Part shown: one piece after another, positions 10,750-21,180 of the stretch | Layout of the letters: each line of letters starts with the position of its first letter | Numbering within the stretch: position 1 is the stretch's first letter | NCBI RefSeq assembly: GCF_019175285.1 | Contig: NC_056530.1 | Coordinates: forward strand, 10,939,645-11,003,644 | Direction of reading: 5' to 3' | Length of the DNA: 64,000 nucleotides | Source: Sceloporus undulatus | Lineage: Eukaryota; Chordata; Lepidosauria; Squamata; Phrynosomatidae | The notes under the pieces: generated by a model | Seen by the model: only the letters and a program-made list of their open reading frames with translations | What the model was told of the DNA's origin: nothing | Database searches by the model: none | Position numbers and translations under genes: made by a program

Positions 10750-11122
10750 GGCTTTCTAAACAGCCCTTTGGGACGTCCGGAGGACGTCCCATTTTAAAAA
10801 AGGGGCGTCTCTTTTAGACGCCCCATGTCCTAGTACGGACTCCGTCCGTACAAGATGGCGCCGGCCATTCTACATGGCCGGCGCCATCTTTACGTATCGG
10901 ACGCACAGCGTCCAGACGCGTCGCGCCGCTGCTGACGTAGCGAGCGCGCCCCTGGCGCCTCGCTACGTCGCAAACGCGACGCAAAAAGAAGCTCCATTTT
11001 GGAGCTTCTTTTTTCGGTCCGTGTGGGAGTCGGGCCGTCTGAAGGCTCCGGCTCCCCCGCGGACCTTCTGGCGGCGGCGCCAGACCGCTGCAAAGCGGCG
11101 GTCTGTACCCCGCCATTGATAA
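10750..11122. mobile_element. CpG-rich serial-hairpin element (PIF/Harbinger-like ends)
   Basis: A run of perfect hairpins: GGGACGTCC (10770/10782), GGGGCGTCT (10802/10816), TACGGAC (10834/10844), AAGATGGCGCCGGCCAT (10852-10868 pairing with 10874-10890), GGACGC (10899/10908), GACGTAGCGAG (10934-10944 with 10959-10969), AAAAAGAAGCTCC (10983-10995 with 11001-11013) and CAGACCGC (11091). The right end, inverted, reads ATGGCGGGGTACAGACCGCC, close to the left end of the element at 24831. Non-coding. Confidence 0.6.
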
Positions 11123-11124
11123 CA

Positions 11125-11300
11125 GTACTGTATTTTCTGTGCAAGGATCAGTGTTTTCTGCCCAGGAAATGTTATTTTCTGTGCAAAACAAGCGTGTGTG
11201 AATTTTGCACAGAACGAATCCTGATCTGTGAATAGTGTGTAGTTTTTGGAGACTTCTTCATTGTGAAAAAGTTGCTCCTTTTGTGAAGAAACCTAGTGAA
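11125..11300. repeat. Unclassified TTTCTGTGCAGAAAA repeat, right part
   Basis: GTATTTTCTGTGCAAGGATC, TTATTTTCTGTGCAAAACAA and GAATTTTGCACAGAACGAAT match the copy at 36700-37090 in order. Likely the continuation of 10570-10735 across an insertion. Confidence 0.5.
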
Positions 11301-11322
11301 TAACTGCATCCCAAGTCAACAC

Positions 11323-11442
11323 ATTGTTGTGTTGCTGTGGTGTGCCTTCAAGCCATTTTTGAATTGTGGTGACCCTAAGGTGAACCTATATAGGGTTTTC
11401 TTGGCATGTTTCATCAGAGAGGGTTTGCCATTACTATCCATA
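11323..11442 (-). mobile_element. tRNA-SINE fragment, 3' part
   Basis: GTGTGCCTTCAAGCCATTTT, GGTGACCCTAAGGTGAACCT and GTTTTCTTGGCATGTTT are the body and tail of the minus-strand SINE; the tRNA-like head is absent. Confidence 0.65.
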
Positions 11443-11600
11443 TGTCAACACATAGGCAAATCCAATGAATTCAGTGTCTCTACTAACAATAGATATTAGG
11501 CCATACTTGGAATGCAAAAGGGTCCCAGTTCAATCCTCAACATCTTCAGGTGGGACTGGGGGAAACTCTTCTCTAAAACATTTGCCATTTATATTGAGGT

Positions 11601-11730
11601 GGACCATTTGTGGCCCTTCAGCTGGACTTTGACTGCAATTCCTCTCATGCTTTACCATCAGCTTTGATGGCTAGAGCTGATAGGAGCTGCAGTCCAACAA
11701 CATATGGAGGGGAATGCATTGTTCAACCTT
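11601..11730. repeat. Short palindromic repeat
   Basis: GGCCCTTCAGCTGGACTTTG, GACTGCAATTCCTCTCATGC, then inverse AGGAGCTGCAGTCCAACAAC and ATATGGAGGGG. Same family as 3091. Confidence 0.65.
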
Positions 11731-13212
11731 GGTGTAAACACCATTCCATAGCATCACTTTCGGGACTCACCAAAAGTGACCAAAACTCACCAGATCTCCT
11801 AATGACAATTCAAGTTGGGGGATTCTATTAGCAGAAGTCCAAAAAGAGAGTAACATTGCCAGCTCTGGCAATAGGTAACCAGGGTCTGACTCAGTATGAG
11901 GCAGCTTCCCTACTCTTAGTCTTTGCCAACATATGAATAATACAGGGCAGGGCAATCTGTTAAATCTCCCAAATGAGACACAAGAGACACGGTGGAACCA
12001 GAGAAAGAGCCAGGAGGATTCTGGTGGAGAAGACAACAAGGGGGGGGGGAAGGCTGCTCTATTGTTATGAATTCCCGCTGACTCTCGATCTACAATCATC
12101 TGGCTCGTCATCACCATTATTTAACTTCTATAAAGCACTGACATACATTTATGACTTTAAATTTATTCATTTATTTCCCAGCCACCTCCATTATCCCCTC
12201 TGTATTTCCATTTCAATCATTAGTCTCTGACAGGGCTCCACTTGTCTCTGTTTTCTGTAAGCACTTGCAGGTTGCCAAGTCCCAAATCTTTTATCTTCTC
12301 TAATTTACTGCGTGCCATTTTTATCTATCCTTATGACACTTGATTGCCTCTCCTTCACATGATGGATCATTCCTTGTCCCCCTCTGAGCCTTCCTGATAT
12401 TTCTTCATTGCCTTCCCATCCTTTTCTCTCCAGCGGTAGTAGCGTATAACCCTTGGCACTCCTTCTCCAAGGACATGGGTTGGCATGCAAGTAGGACAGG
12501 AATGGGTAAGTGAAATGGAAGCCAATTTTCCCTCCCAGCCCACCTTCGCGGGCCATTCTCACTAATACCTCTAGTTTCCTCTACAATCCCTTTCAAAATG
12601 GGGACAGGAAGTAATATTGCATCATTTCCGGCCACCATTATGAGAGGGACTGCAGAAGAAAATGGGCTAGCTATGGGGTGCTTTTGGGTAGGGTAATTTT
12701 CATGTATTTTTGTGCAGCTGTGGGGGGGGTGGTTCCTATGTGGTTTCAGTGCAAACATTGTCTGAAAATTGTACCAAATTCTTTAAAAAATGTTTTAGGA
12801 GGACTTGGGGGCTTTGAGGGACTGGTGTGGATTTTCAGGAGCCACAAAAATGGGATCCAGGGGCCACACACACGTGCATTATGTCCACTCATGATGTATG
12901 AGGGCACTGTAGGTGTCATTGGTTGTTCTGGTTTGATTTCAGGATTGGGGTGAGGAACATGCAATATTAGTTGACGGAGAACTCTTTTCTCAATCGACCC
13001 CATTCCCATATTGCCTTTTCTCACCTTTACAATGCTATTGCAAAGCCTCGACTATTTCATAATCACATGGAAAGATCAACATGTTTGGCACTTTTCAACC
13101 AGTTGTGGGAGAAAAGCAATGTTTTTGGTGTGCCTTATTCTCCCTGTATTGGCACTTCTCAAAATGCTTTGGGGAAACTATACTGTGCAGAAATGCATTT
13201 GGCACAAGAAAA
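11731..13212. other. Unassigned non-coding sequence
   Basis: No gene or recognised element. Short G-runs at about 12041 and 12723. Confidence 0.45.

Positions 13213-13266
<54 letters not shown>
13213..13266. repeat. (ATT)n microsatellite
   Basis: About 18 near-perfect ATT units. Confidence 0.95.
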
Positions 13267-13268
<2 letters not shown>

Positions 13269-14601
13269 TTTATATAATGCTTTCTGTGCAGGAATTATTT
13301 AATCTAAAGAATATTAAAGATGCAAGGAATGTTCACAATTTTTTCCTCATCCTTGATGTGTCAATAAATGTATATGGAGACACCATACTGAAAAATAAAA
13401 TAAACTATTGGCACTATTATTATTTTTTTACCCTTATGCAGGAGTAGAAAGGACAATGCTGATAGGAAAAAAATAACTGATATTCATTGGTTACTTTGGC
13501 TACTTAGGCCCTGTCTAAAATGGCCTCCCCCTGTCCGCTTGGTGGAGAGTCTAGACAGTGCACAGCCTGATCTCTGGTTCTGGTGCAAACAGACAAAATG
13601 ACATGATCAGGATCAGAACCAGAGTAAATGCCTCTTAATGCAGATTAAAATGCATCACCCTTTGCTTTGGATCTCCATTCGAAAACTAGGTTGCTATTTG
13701 AAATGTGTCCCCCTGAGTTGCCTGGCATGTCCACCACTGCCATCCTGAACTAGAACCAGAAACAACAAGCTGTTTGGAAATTCAAGGGAGATGTGAGCCA
13801 TGACACCTTACATGATGGGTTTTGCAGTGATTTTGCTTTTGCTTCTGCTTGGCCACATATTTTGCTTGGCTGATTTTGCTTGGCCACATATTTCCTGGTT
13901 TTCACATAAAATGTTGGAGGGTATGCCTTTCCTTCCATGATGATCAGCTACATTTCACAAGGATGAGCAATTTTGCCAGGGACGGCCTTACACAAACAGC
14001 TAACAAAACAAGATGGTAGGGAGGATGAATCACTCTCTGTGTTTGTACCATCTGCATCAGTAACCCCATCCTACGGTTGGTTGGAGGTCTAGCATTCCCC
14101 CAGTAGGTGAATCAAAATGAATCAAAGTACTCTGCAGTTAAGTACATGTCTGCTTACATTTCCCGGTCCCTCCCTGAGCCAAGGAGAAAATACCAGCAAT
14201 AAGCAATTAACCCTGAACAGGAGCTGTTGCGTTCAAGAATCTGCCGGCTGAAGAAAGGTAGCAGAAAGGAAGTGGTATTAAAAAAGTGTTGAGGTCATAT
14301 CCCAGCATGGAGCAAAGGAATGTTGTAGGACTTGGACGCAGTGTTCCAAGCAAATTGGATGCTCCTGCATTTTGCAATAACATTCAATTAAATGTTGCCT
14401 GGTTAAAAAGGGAAGAGGAGGAAGGTGCGGCTGGCTAATCCAAAGTCACTCCCAGATCAACAGGTGTAAACAAGGGGGGATTAGAAAACAAAGCATTGAA
14501 GTGTGCAGAACTGGGACAATGTATTGCTGGGGTGGCTGCATCAAAGTTTTAGTTGACAGGCTGGGTGTATCTTCTTCAATAGATAAGGTTGCAGGGATCT
14601 T
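13267..14601. other. Unassigned non-coding sequence
   Basis: No supported gene. A local direct duplication (TTTTGCTTGGC, with GCCACATATTT) lies at about 13848-13895. Confidence 0.45.
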
Positions 14602-14603
14602 TA

Positions 14604-14900
14604 GGTCCTGTACAGACTGGCGAAAAGTGGGGCAAGGGCTGAGCATCTGCATGCTCAAAGCTCTACCGCCAGCCGCAGGGCATTGTTGTGGTGCATGCCA
14701 GTCTACATGGTACGTGCCATGATGACGCACCTCCGGTGCAGCATCTAAATGGCGCAGTGTGGAAGAGGCATCATCATGGTGTGCCGCCATGCCTATGACA
14801 CCTACTTCTTTTTGCTCCCTCTGGAGGCCGTGGCATGTGGTTGTCGCAGCCTCCATCTGGGGCAAAAGGGGTGGCGTTCAGCTGCCCGTCTGTACATCCC
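14604..14900. mobile_element. PIF/Harbinger-like non-autonomous element
   Basis: Left end GGTCCTGTACAGACTGGC; inverted right end GGGGATGTACAGACGGGC. Both ends are flanked by TTA, fitting the three-base TWA target duplication of PIF/Harbinger elements. The interior is GC- and CpG-rich with hairpins and no coding frame of note. Related by its ends to 39917 and 61706. Confidence 0.6.
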
Positions 14901-14904
14901 CTTA

Positions 14905-14981
14905 GCCTTTTTTAGACTGCAGCTTCCAGAATCCTCCAGCCACATGGTTGGAGGATTCTGGGAGTGGTAGTAAAAAAAGGT
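14905..14981. repeat. Near-perfect hairpin repeat with CCAGAATCCTCCA core
   Basis: CCTTTTTTTAGACTGCAGCT with CCAGAATCCTCCAGCCA folds back onto TTGGAGGATTCTGGGAGTGG with AGTAAAAAAAGG around a loop near CATGG. It directly abuts the preceding element's TTA. Confidence 0.7.
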
Positions 14982-15451
14982 AATGTTTTCAAATTCTAGT
15001 CTTTGCTATATTTTCATAAAGATATAGGAAAGATCTTTTTGCACAGGAGCCAGGCAGAAGACTCTCAAACTGGGTGTGAAGTCAAAAAGCCCTTCTCATT
15101 CTTATTCAGTAGAGCAGAGTACTACACCTGCATCTGATGTTCTACTTATTTACATAATGAATGTAAAATCTTTCTTCTTGCAAACTTTTCAACTGAGACT
15201 TCCCCAACCCTGCACATACTAGATGTGTTTGACTACAACGTCCATCTTGTTGGGTGTCTCAGTTCACATCTCCCTTAAAACTCCAAGTCAGGACTCCTCT
15301 GAGTTCCTCGAACAGCTTGTTGTTTCTGGTTCTTCTATCAGTGGATAAATCTACACTGTATTCTTGACCTAGTTAATATGATGACATGACTTTAAGGCTC
15401 TTATTAGTTCAGTTCAGGGCACTAAATTGGGACACAGGAGGAGAGTTACTA

Positions 15452-15659
15452 GGAATGCATCTGCACTCTAGAAAGAATGCAGTTTGATACCATTTTAACT
15501 GCCATGGCTCCATCCTACGGAATCCTGGGCTTTGTGGCTTTGTGAGGCGCCAGCTCTCTTTGGTAGAGAGGGTTAAAGACGTTGTACTACTGCAAATCCC
15601 AGGATCCCATAGGATGGAGTGGTGTCAAACTTCATTATTTCTACAGTGTAGATGCACCC
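15452..15659. mobile_element. Palindromic MITE, GATGCACCC family
   Basis: Left end ATGCATCTGCACTCTAGAAA, right end TTTCTACAGTGTAGATGCAC, inner arms CTCCATCCTACGGAATCCTG and AGGATCCCATAGGATGGAGT. The right arm lacks the stretch between GGATGGAG and GTGGTGTCAAA. Confidence 0.75.
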
Positions 15660-16100
15660 TTGGTCTGGCCATGCGGTCCAGTATGTTGACCCAACCATGG
15701 TCAATAGGATGTCTTCTGGCATTCCACAAGCAGGAGATATACAGGGTTACCATACTGGATCTGGGAGGGTCTTCCTGTAAATGTATATCTTAACAGATCT
15801 CAGAGCAGGATGAGGTACCATAAAGTTCCATCAAGTAGGTGGAGGTATCTATCCTACTTTAGGAAACCCTAACTTTCACCTACAGCTATTCCCTCCCATC
15901 CTGACTATTGCCTCCTCAATGGAGAACTGTGGGATGGGGTTTGGAAGAGCACTCATCTCTCTTCTTGATGCCAGCTTTTCCATGCTCTCTCCTCCTGCCT
16001 TCAACCAGTTTTGGGAGAGGATGGCTGCAGGTGAAAGTCCAGGTTTGGAAGGTGATGGAGGACAAGTATCTTCATCCCACTTGATGAAGCTTTAAAGTTG

Positions 16101-16293
16101 AGATCCAGTCTGGCGTAGTGGTTTGAGCATTGGACTACATTTCTGGAGACCAGGGTTCAATTCCCTGCTTGGCTATGGAAAACCATTGGGTAACCTTGGT
16201 CAAATCACATACTCTCAGCCCTTGAAACCCCCATAATAGGTTCATCTTAGGCTCGCCATACGCCAGAAATGACTTGAAGGCACACAACAACAA
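16101..16293 (+). mobile_element. tRNA-derived SINE (Bov-B-like 3' end)
   Basis: tRNA-like head with recognisable A-box region (TGGCGTAGTGGTTTGAGCAT) and B-box (GGTTCAATTCC), body CATTGGGTAACCTTGGTCAA, and 3' end GAAATGACTTGAAGGCACAC then ACAACAAC. The head is decayed and is not a tRNA gene. Confidence 0.8.
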
Positions 16294-16354
16294 GGGTTAA
16301 AAGTTATAGGAACCCCATTCTACATCCAGTCTGCACAATATAAAAGTGCCTGGC

Positions 16355-16355
16355 A

Positions 16356-16395
<40 letters not shown>
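16355..16395. repeat. (AAT)n microsatellite
   Basis: About 13 AAT units. Confidence 0.95.
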
Positions 16396-16679
16396 GAGCG
16401 TTCAATCTTTTTAAGCAAACTTTTGATTCAAAGCTAAAACAATATCATCATGTCCAATGAAACATGCAGGTCAGATAAGCATCTATTCTGCAGTGTGGCA
16501 GCAGCTCTTTTGCAGCAACAAGAAGAGACTTTATTGCATTGCTTACTGCGGAGGTGGCACTGAAGGTATGTGTTTCTGCAGCCTTCCTTCACTGTCCTCC
16601 AAGTGCTGATGCTGCTAAAAAGATCCAGGTAGATAGAAGAGGATGAAGAATGAGATGTTTGACAGGCATAAAAGACTTT

Positions 16680-16900
16680 GAGTGCATCTACACTGTGGTG
16701 ACAATGCAATTTGACACCAGTTTAACTGCCGTGGCTGCATTGCACCAAATCCTGAGATTTCTAGTTTTATGAGGCACCTGACCTCTTTGGCAGCAAATGC
16801 TAAAGACCTTGTAAAACTGCAAATCCCAGGATTCCATAGGATGGAGTTATAGCACTTAAAGTGGTGTCAAACTGCATCATTTCTACATTTCAGACGCACC
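16680..16900. mobile_element. Palindromic MITE, GATGCACCC family
   Basis: AGTGCATCTACACTGTGGTG at the left and TTTCTACATTTCAGACGCAC at the right, with paired inner arms GACACCAGTTTAACTGCC and AAAGTGGTGTCAAACTGC. Confidence 0.75.
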
Positions 16901-16959
16901 TTTTGTTAAAAGGAGCTTTGTTTTCAGAGGCTATGTTAACCTAGGTCTGCTATACTTCT

Positions 16960-17085
16960 GAGGAGGTTTAAAGGAATCCCGCAGCATCTTTAAGACTGAG
17001 AAAGAACAATTCTAGCATAAGCTTTTAGGACTCTAGTTAACTTCATCAAGTGCCACAAAAAACCTATGCTAGAATTGTCGAATTG
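16960..17085. mobile_element. Penelope-like repeat, inverted dyad
   Basis: Left half on the minus strand: GATGAAGTTAACTAGAGTCC, AAAAGCTTATGCTAGAATTG and CAGTCTTAAAGATGCTGCGG. Right half restarts on the plus strand with AACCTATGCTAGAATTGTCG. Decayed copy of the 5146 family. Confidence 0.5.
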
Positions 17086-17417
17086 CTAGACTAGGATGTT
17101 ATCATTTAACATTTCGTAGTTTTAATTCTCCAAAAACTCTTTCTCCCAGCACTATGGAGTTTTGTATCTTTGCTGGAAAGGAGAAAGGGGATAAATGCCC
17201 AGAATAAGTAAGGAATTTTGTGGGCTTAATATTAGCCACTTTTTGTGTTTTCCTTTCTATGTGTGTGCGTGTCTGTGTACAATATATAGGCGGAAAGCAA
17301 TTGAACCAACACCAAGGTTTCCTCTATGGGTGGTTCATGTTTTTGATGCTATGCCGGGAGTACAGCAAACCAATTTTAGTAGGATTGTAAATGACAAATG
17401 CTGGAGGGAAAGAATGA

Positions 17418-18244
17418 CGTGGAATAGGATTTTAAGCATCACTCTTACATTTGGATGGCGGTTGCAGGGGTGTAACTACAGGGAGAGAGAAATGAGGGCA
17501 CTGCCCTCCCCACAAATAAGAATTCTGACCTCTGCAAATGAAATTTTCTCTAGTCCCAAATTTCTAGGATTGAGGTAGCTTAACATTTCAGTAGAGTGTT
17601 TGGAAATACAGCTTAGGCATCCATAAGAAAGGGGCAGGCAAAGTGACCAAGGGAACACAGCAAATGAAAGAGTTCTAGGTATGGATGATTTTCAAAGGTC
17701 TCTCTCTCTGCAATGCTAGAAACTGTGTGACTGAAGGAAGATTTCATGGGGGTTAGGGCAGAATTCTTTATTTGGGGAAGCAATGCATCCTCTATAACCA
17801 CATTTCTTCATTTTGCATCCTCTATAACTGCATTTCTGGGTTTTGTTCGAAATGTAGTTTGCACCAATGGCAGGGGGACATTTGGGTCCTTGGTTTCCCT
17901 TACCCCATTCTGAAGCAAGTGAGATAATACAGTTGATCGTCTAAACAGAAGGACTCACCCTCCAAGATCTCTTGGAGAAGCAGGAAAACCCTTAAAGTAA
18001 CGTCTTGGTCTACCAAGATGATCGACTTGAATCTCAGCCAGGGGTGGGTGGTACCAAGGAAATGCAAACACAGCAAATGTAAGAATTCTAAGTGTGGATG
18101 ATTATCAATGTCTCCCTCTCTGCAAAGCTAGACATTTGGAGACTGAAGGACAATTTCGTTGGCAGGAGACAGAACATTTATGAGAGTGAGACAATGCTGT
18201 AGTTACACCCCTCCAAATGTGATGCTTTAAATCCCATGCCACAT
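17418..18244. mobile_element. Fold-back element with about 50-60-base inverted ends
   Basis: Left end GGAATAGGATTTTAAGCATC, CATTTGGATGG, AGGGGTGTAACTACA; right end TGTAGTTACACCCCTCCAAA, TGTGATGCTTTAAATCCCAT. The ends are inverse copies with small indels. Inside, about 17655-17760 and 18060-18160 are diverged direct copies of one unit (ACACAGCAAATG, TGGATGAT, CTCTCTGCAA, GACTGAAGGA). No coding region; probably a non-autonomous DNA transposon. Confidence 0.6.
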
Positions 18245-18260
18245 CGTTTCATAGCAATGC

Positions 18261-18443
18261 TGAGAGCCAGGATGGTGCAGTGGTTTGAACACAGGACTAG
18301 GAGTCTAGCGGTCAGGGTTCGATTCCCTGCTCAGCCATTAAAACCCACTGGGTGACGCTGGGCAAATCACACCCTCTCATCCCAGATAGGTTTGCCTTAG
18401 GGTTGCCATAAGTCCCAAAGGACTTGAAGGTAGACAACAACAA
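18261..18443 (+). mobile_element. tRNA-derived SINE (Bov-B-like 3' end)
   Basis: Head GATGGTGCAGTGGTTTGAAC, B-box GGTTCGATTCC, body ACCCACTGGGTGACGCTGGG, tail GGACTTGAAGGTAGACAACA. Among the better preserved copies here. Confidence 0.85.
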
Positions 18444-20002
18444 ATAGGAGTCCCGATCCCCATCATTTTTCTTAGTCTATTTGGTTTACAAATGGTCAGG
18501 TCAGCGGTAGTGTGGCCACATGCTTTGGCAAAGTCAGATTTGCCATATGAAAAGTGCCAGAGGTTCAGTTCCATTTCTGATTCCCAGCTAGAACAGAACC
18601 ATGGAATCAAGTTTTGAATAGTGAGTCAACCCATAGGTACATCCCACAACTTCAGTGGGTCTGCTGTAGTTTGGACTGACAATAACATTCATATCAGCAC
18701 AGGTGCCTGTCTTTCATCAGCATTTGGGTCTTGACTGTGTTGATAGCCATCTCTAAAGTGGTGTCCTCCTTCTCCTATACTGCCTGTTGAATAATGGGAA
18801 CTAAAGGTTTTACTTTTCCTTAGGGGGGAAAAAGTGCTAGCCCATTTGTTCAAATACAGACGTGAAAAATTTTGTGGCCGTTGACAATTTTTCCCGATAG
18901 CGTGTCTCGATGTGTCCCCAAACTGAGCATGAGAAAACTGTATGAATCTTCTTTGCATACCTTCCCATCCCCTCTCTTTCCTTTTCTCCTTCTTTCTATC
19001 CTTGTTCACTCACTCTCTCTCGCATGCACACACGGACTTCACAGACTCCATACACTCAAAACCACAACGCCTCTGTTCATTGTTGCACATTTTTTTCCAG
19101 GTACTGCGAATGACTTCTTTCTTTCTTTTTTTCTTTTTTGGAAAAAAAATGCACTCATTTTGCTCAATTTCAGGGAAGAGGGGTGGCCAGGCTCTGGCAT
19201 GTCTCTAACTTGCCTCTTTCAGTTTGCGGAGCCCAGTTTCCATCCCCACAGGCATAGGGCAGTGTATCTGTTTATTCAGAAGAGGAAACATTTCCAGAAT
19301 TGACTCAAGAGCAGTTTTTCTCTATTCAGTGTGAAAGGGAGCCCTAACACCGAGAAAGCCTTCTTCAGCTCAGTTTCCATGACTCTTGGCTCCTTTTACA
19401 TCCCTGATCCCCTCCCCAGCCCCTGTCCTTTACTCCCATGTTCCGACACAAGTGCAATATCTTTAAGCTCAGACAGGGAGAGAGCTCACCTTTCTCTTTC
19501 CTCAACTGGAGAGATCACTGGCATTCTCCTTCCCCTTCATCCCACCCTGGCAAGAGTTCTTACCTGGTGGGAGTCCAGTCTTTCCTACAGGCCCTTCCTC
19601 TGTCCACTCCTTCCATGTGTGGCATTGAAACTCTCTCCTCTCAGTTAAAGGCCATCAAAGCTTTAGGGCTCCTCCCGGCACTCTGTGAATGAGGAGGAGG
19701 ATGAGGTGTTGGTGTTGGAGGAGGAACATCCAAAGGGAAGCATTCCAGGGGTGGAGCTGGATTTTAAGGCAGATTCCCATCACACCCTCCTCTGCTCGCC
19801 TGTTGCCAAGACTGACGGAGGCAGAGAGCTGGAATCAAACAGCTGGAGTTGACTTTTTCCAGAATGGTTCAGGTCCAACCTGTGAAGAGTGTCCTGGCAC
19901 TTGCAATGATGTTCTGGAGCAGATTCCTGACTGCCTAGGACTGAATACAAAGGGGGCTTGTAACAAAGGCTGGAATCCAGTTGTATCATTATGCTGGTCT
20001 AA
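18444..20002. other. Unassigned non-coding sequence
   Basis: Starts with a degraded AGTCAACCCATAGGTACATC repeat (about 18600-18690). A T-rich run lies at 19088-19150. Overlapping frames of up to 143 codons show no protein-family resemblance. Confidence 0.4.
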
Positions 20003-20232
20003 TGCCAGAGCCCTCATGGCACAGTGTTAAATGCCAGTACTGCAGCCACTCACAGCCACAAGGTTGTGGGTTCGATCCCAGGCAGGGCTCCAGAGTTGAC
20101 TCAGCCTCACATCCTTATGTAGGTCACTAAAATGACCTTACACTTTAAAATCAGCTTACACTTTATAAACAATTTGGGGAGTTCTTAAGCACATTGATAA
20201 GCAGTATAGAAATGTATTTGCCATTGCTATTG
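20003..20232 (+). mobile_element. Sauria-type SINE, second subtype
   Basis: tRNA-like head CCTCATGGCACAGTGTTAAA, B-box GGTTCGATCCC, body GAGTTGACTCAGCCTCACAT, tail ATAAGCAGTATAGAAATGTA followed by GCTATTGCTAT. Same subtype as the reversed copy at 42909. Confidence 0.75.
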
Positions 20233-20248
20233 CTATCATACAACATAA

Positions 20249-20322
20249 TTACAGCATTACGATTCCACTTTAACTGCCAGGGTTGCATCCTGCAGAATCC
20301 TGGTTTGTAGTTTGAGGAAGCC
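20249..20322. mobile_element. Half copy of the palindromic MITE
   Basis: CAGCATTACGATTCCACTTT, AACTGCCAGGGTTGCATCCT, GAATCCTGGTTTGTAGTTT: one arm only. Confidence 0.55.
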
Positions 20323-20774
20323 TTAGAGCAGGGATTCTCACACTTTGGTTCTCCAGGTGTTTTGGACTTTAACTCCCAGAAGCCCCAGTTTCTTTATGTC
20401 ATTGGATAAACCCCATCAATGCACCCCAATTGTACTGCTTTTACATTATTGATTCTTGTGTGATAAGTTCCTCCTGCTGCAGTTCTGATATGAAGGGAAT
20501 CACACAGTGCAAGTGGGTGGGATACTGTTCCTCTCCCCATTTTTATTCTCAAGCAGGCTCCCCCACTTCCCCCATTTTGTTTTCTTTCTTTTCTTTTTAC
20601 TTAATCAATTGGTGTGACTACAGAATTGAATTAAAATAATACAGATGGAAAGGCATGCTGGAAAGGGCATAGGACAGTTTGGTGGATTTTGGATGATGCT
20701 GTACTTTGTTATATGGCCAACATGGCTACCCCTGGATATATTCCCAAACTGGTATGTTTGCTTTTCCTACACTC

Positions 20775-21180
20775 AAGTGATACCAAAATCGTAAAATGTA
20801 GACAGGCTTATATAGAGCATTATGGTCTTGCAAATACTTTGGATCCAAATTGTATCCGAGTTTAAAGGTCATAACCAGCACTTTCAATTCTGCCTGGAAA
20901 CAGAATTGGTGGGGAGTACAGCTGGTTGAACAAGAGAGTCAGCAATCCGGTTGCAGCATTTTGGCATACTGAACTTTCCAAACAGTTTCCAAAGTTTCCA
21001 AAGGCAGCCCTGTGGAGAGTGTGCTACCATAATCCAACTGGCATGGATTCAAAACATGTGTTATCATGGCCAGATCGAACACCACCCCTTTACGCAGGAA
21101 GCTCTCTTTGCCTGCAGAAAAATGAACCCGCTGAAAGGGCAGTCAGACATGTTGGCACAATTCTGTCCTCCATGACCTAA
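20775..21180 (+). repeat. Dispersed LINE-like repeat (L2/CR1-type, unassigned)
   Basis: Contains TTTAAAGGTCATAACCAGCA, TTCAATTCTGCCTGGAAACA, CCGGTTGCAGCATTTTGGCA and CAGCCCTGTGGAGAGTGTGC. Part of it is shared with 49095-49350. I recall this block from LINE-derived repeats of reptiles but cannot fix the clade. Confidence 0.45.

Noticed and set aside
10814-11191. Overlapping open frames of 78-125 codons in the CpG-rich hairpin element
   Set aside because: They arise on both strands from low stop-codon frequency in GC-rich inverted repeats, and the peptides mirror one another across stems.
12971-13447. 158-codon frame with a poly-leucine run
   Set aside because: The run is translated (ATT)n microsatellite; nothing else in it resembles a protein.
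16119-16195. tRNA gene (also 18277, 56049)
   Set aside because: A- and B-box-like words are present but the cloverleaf is broken and each continues into a SINE body.
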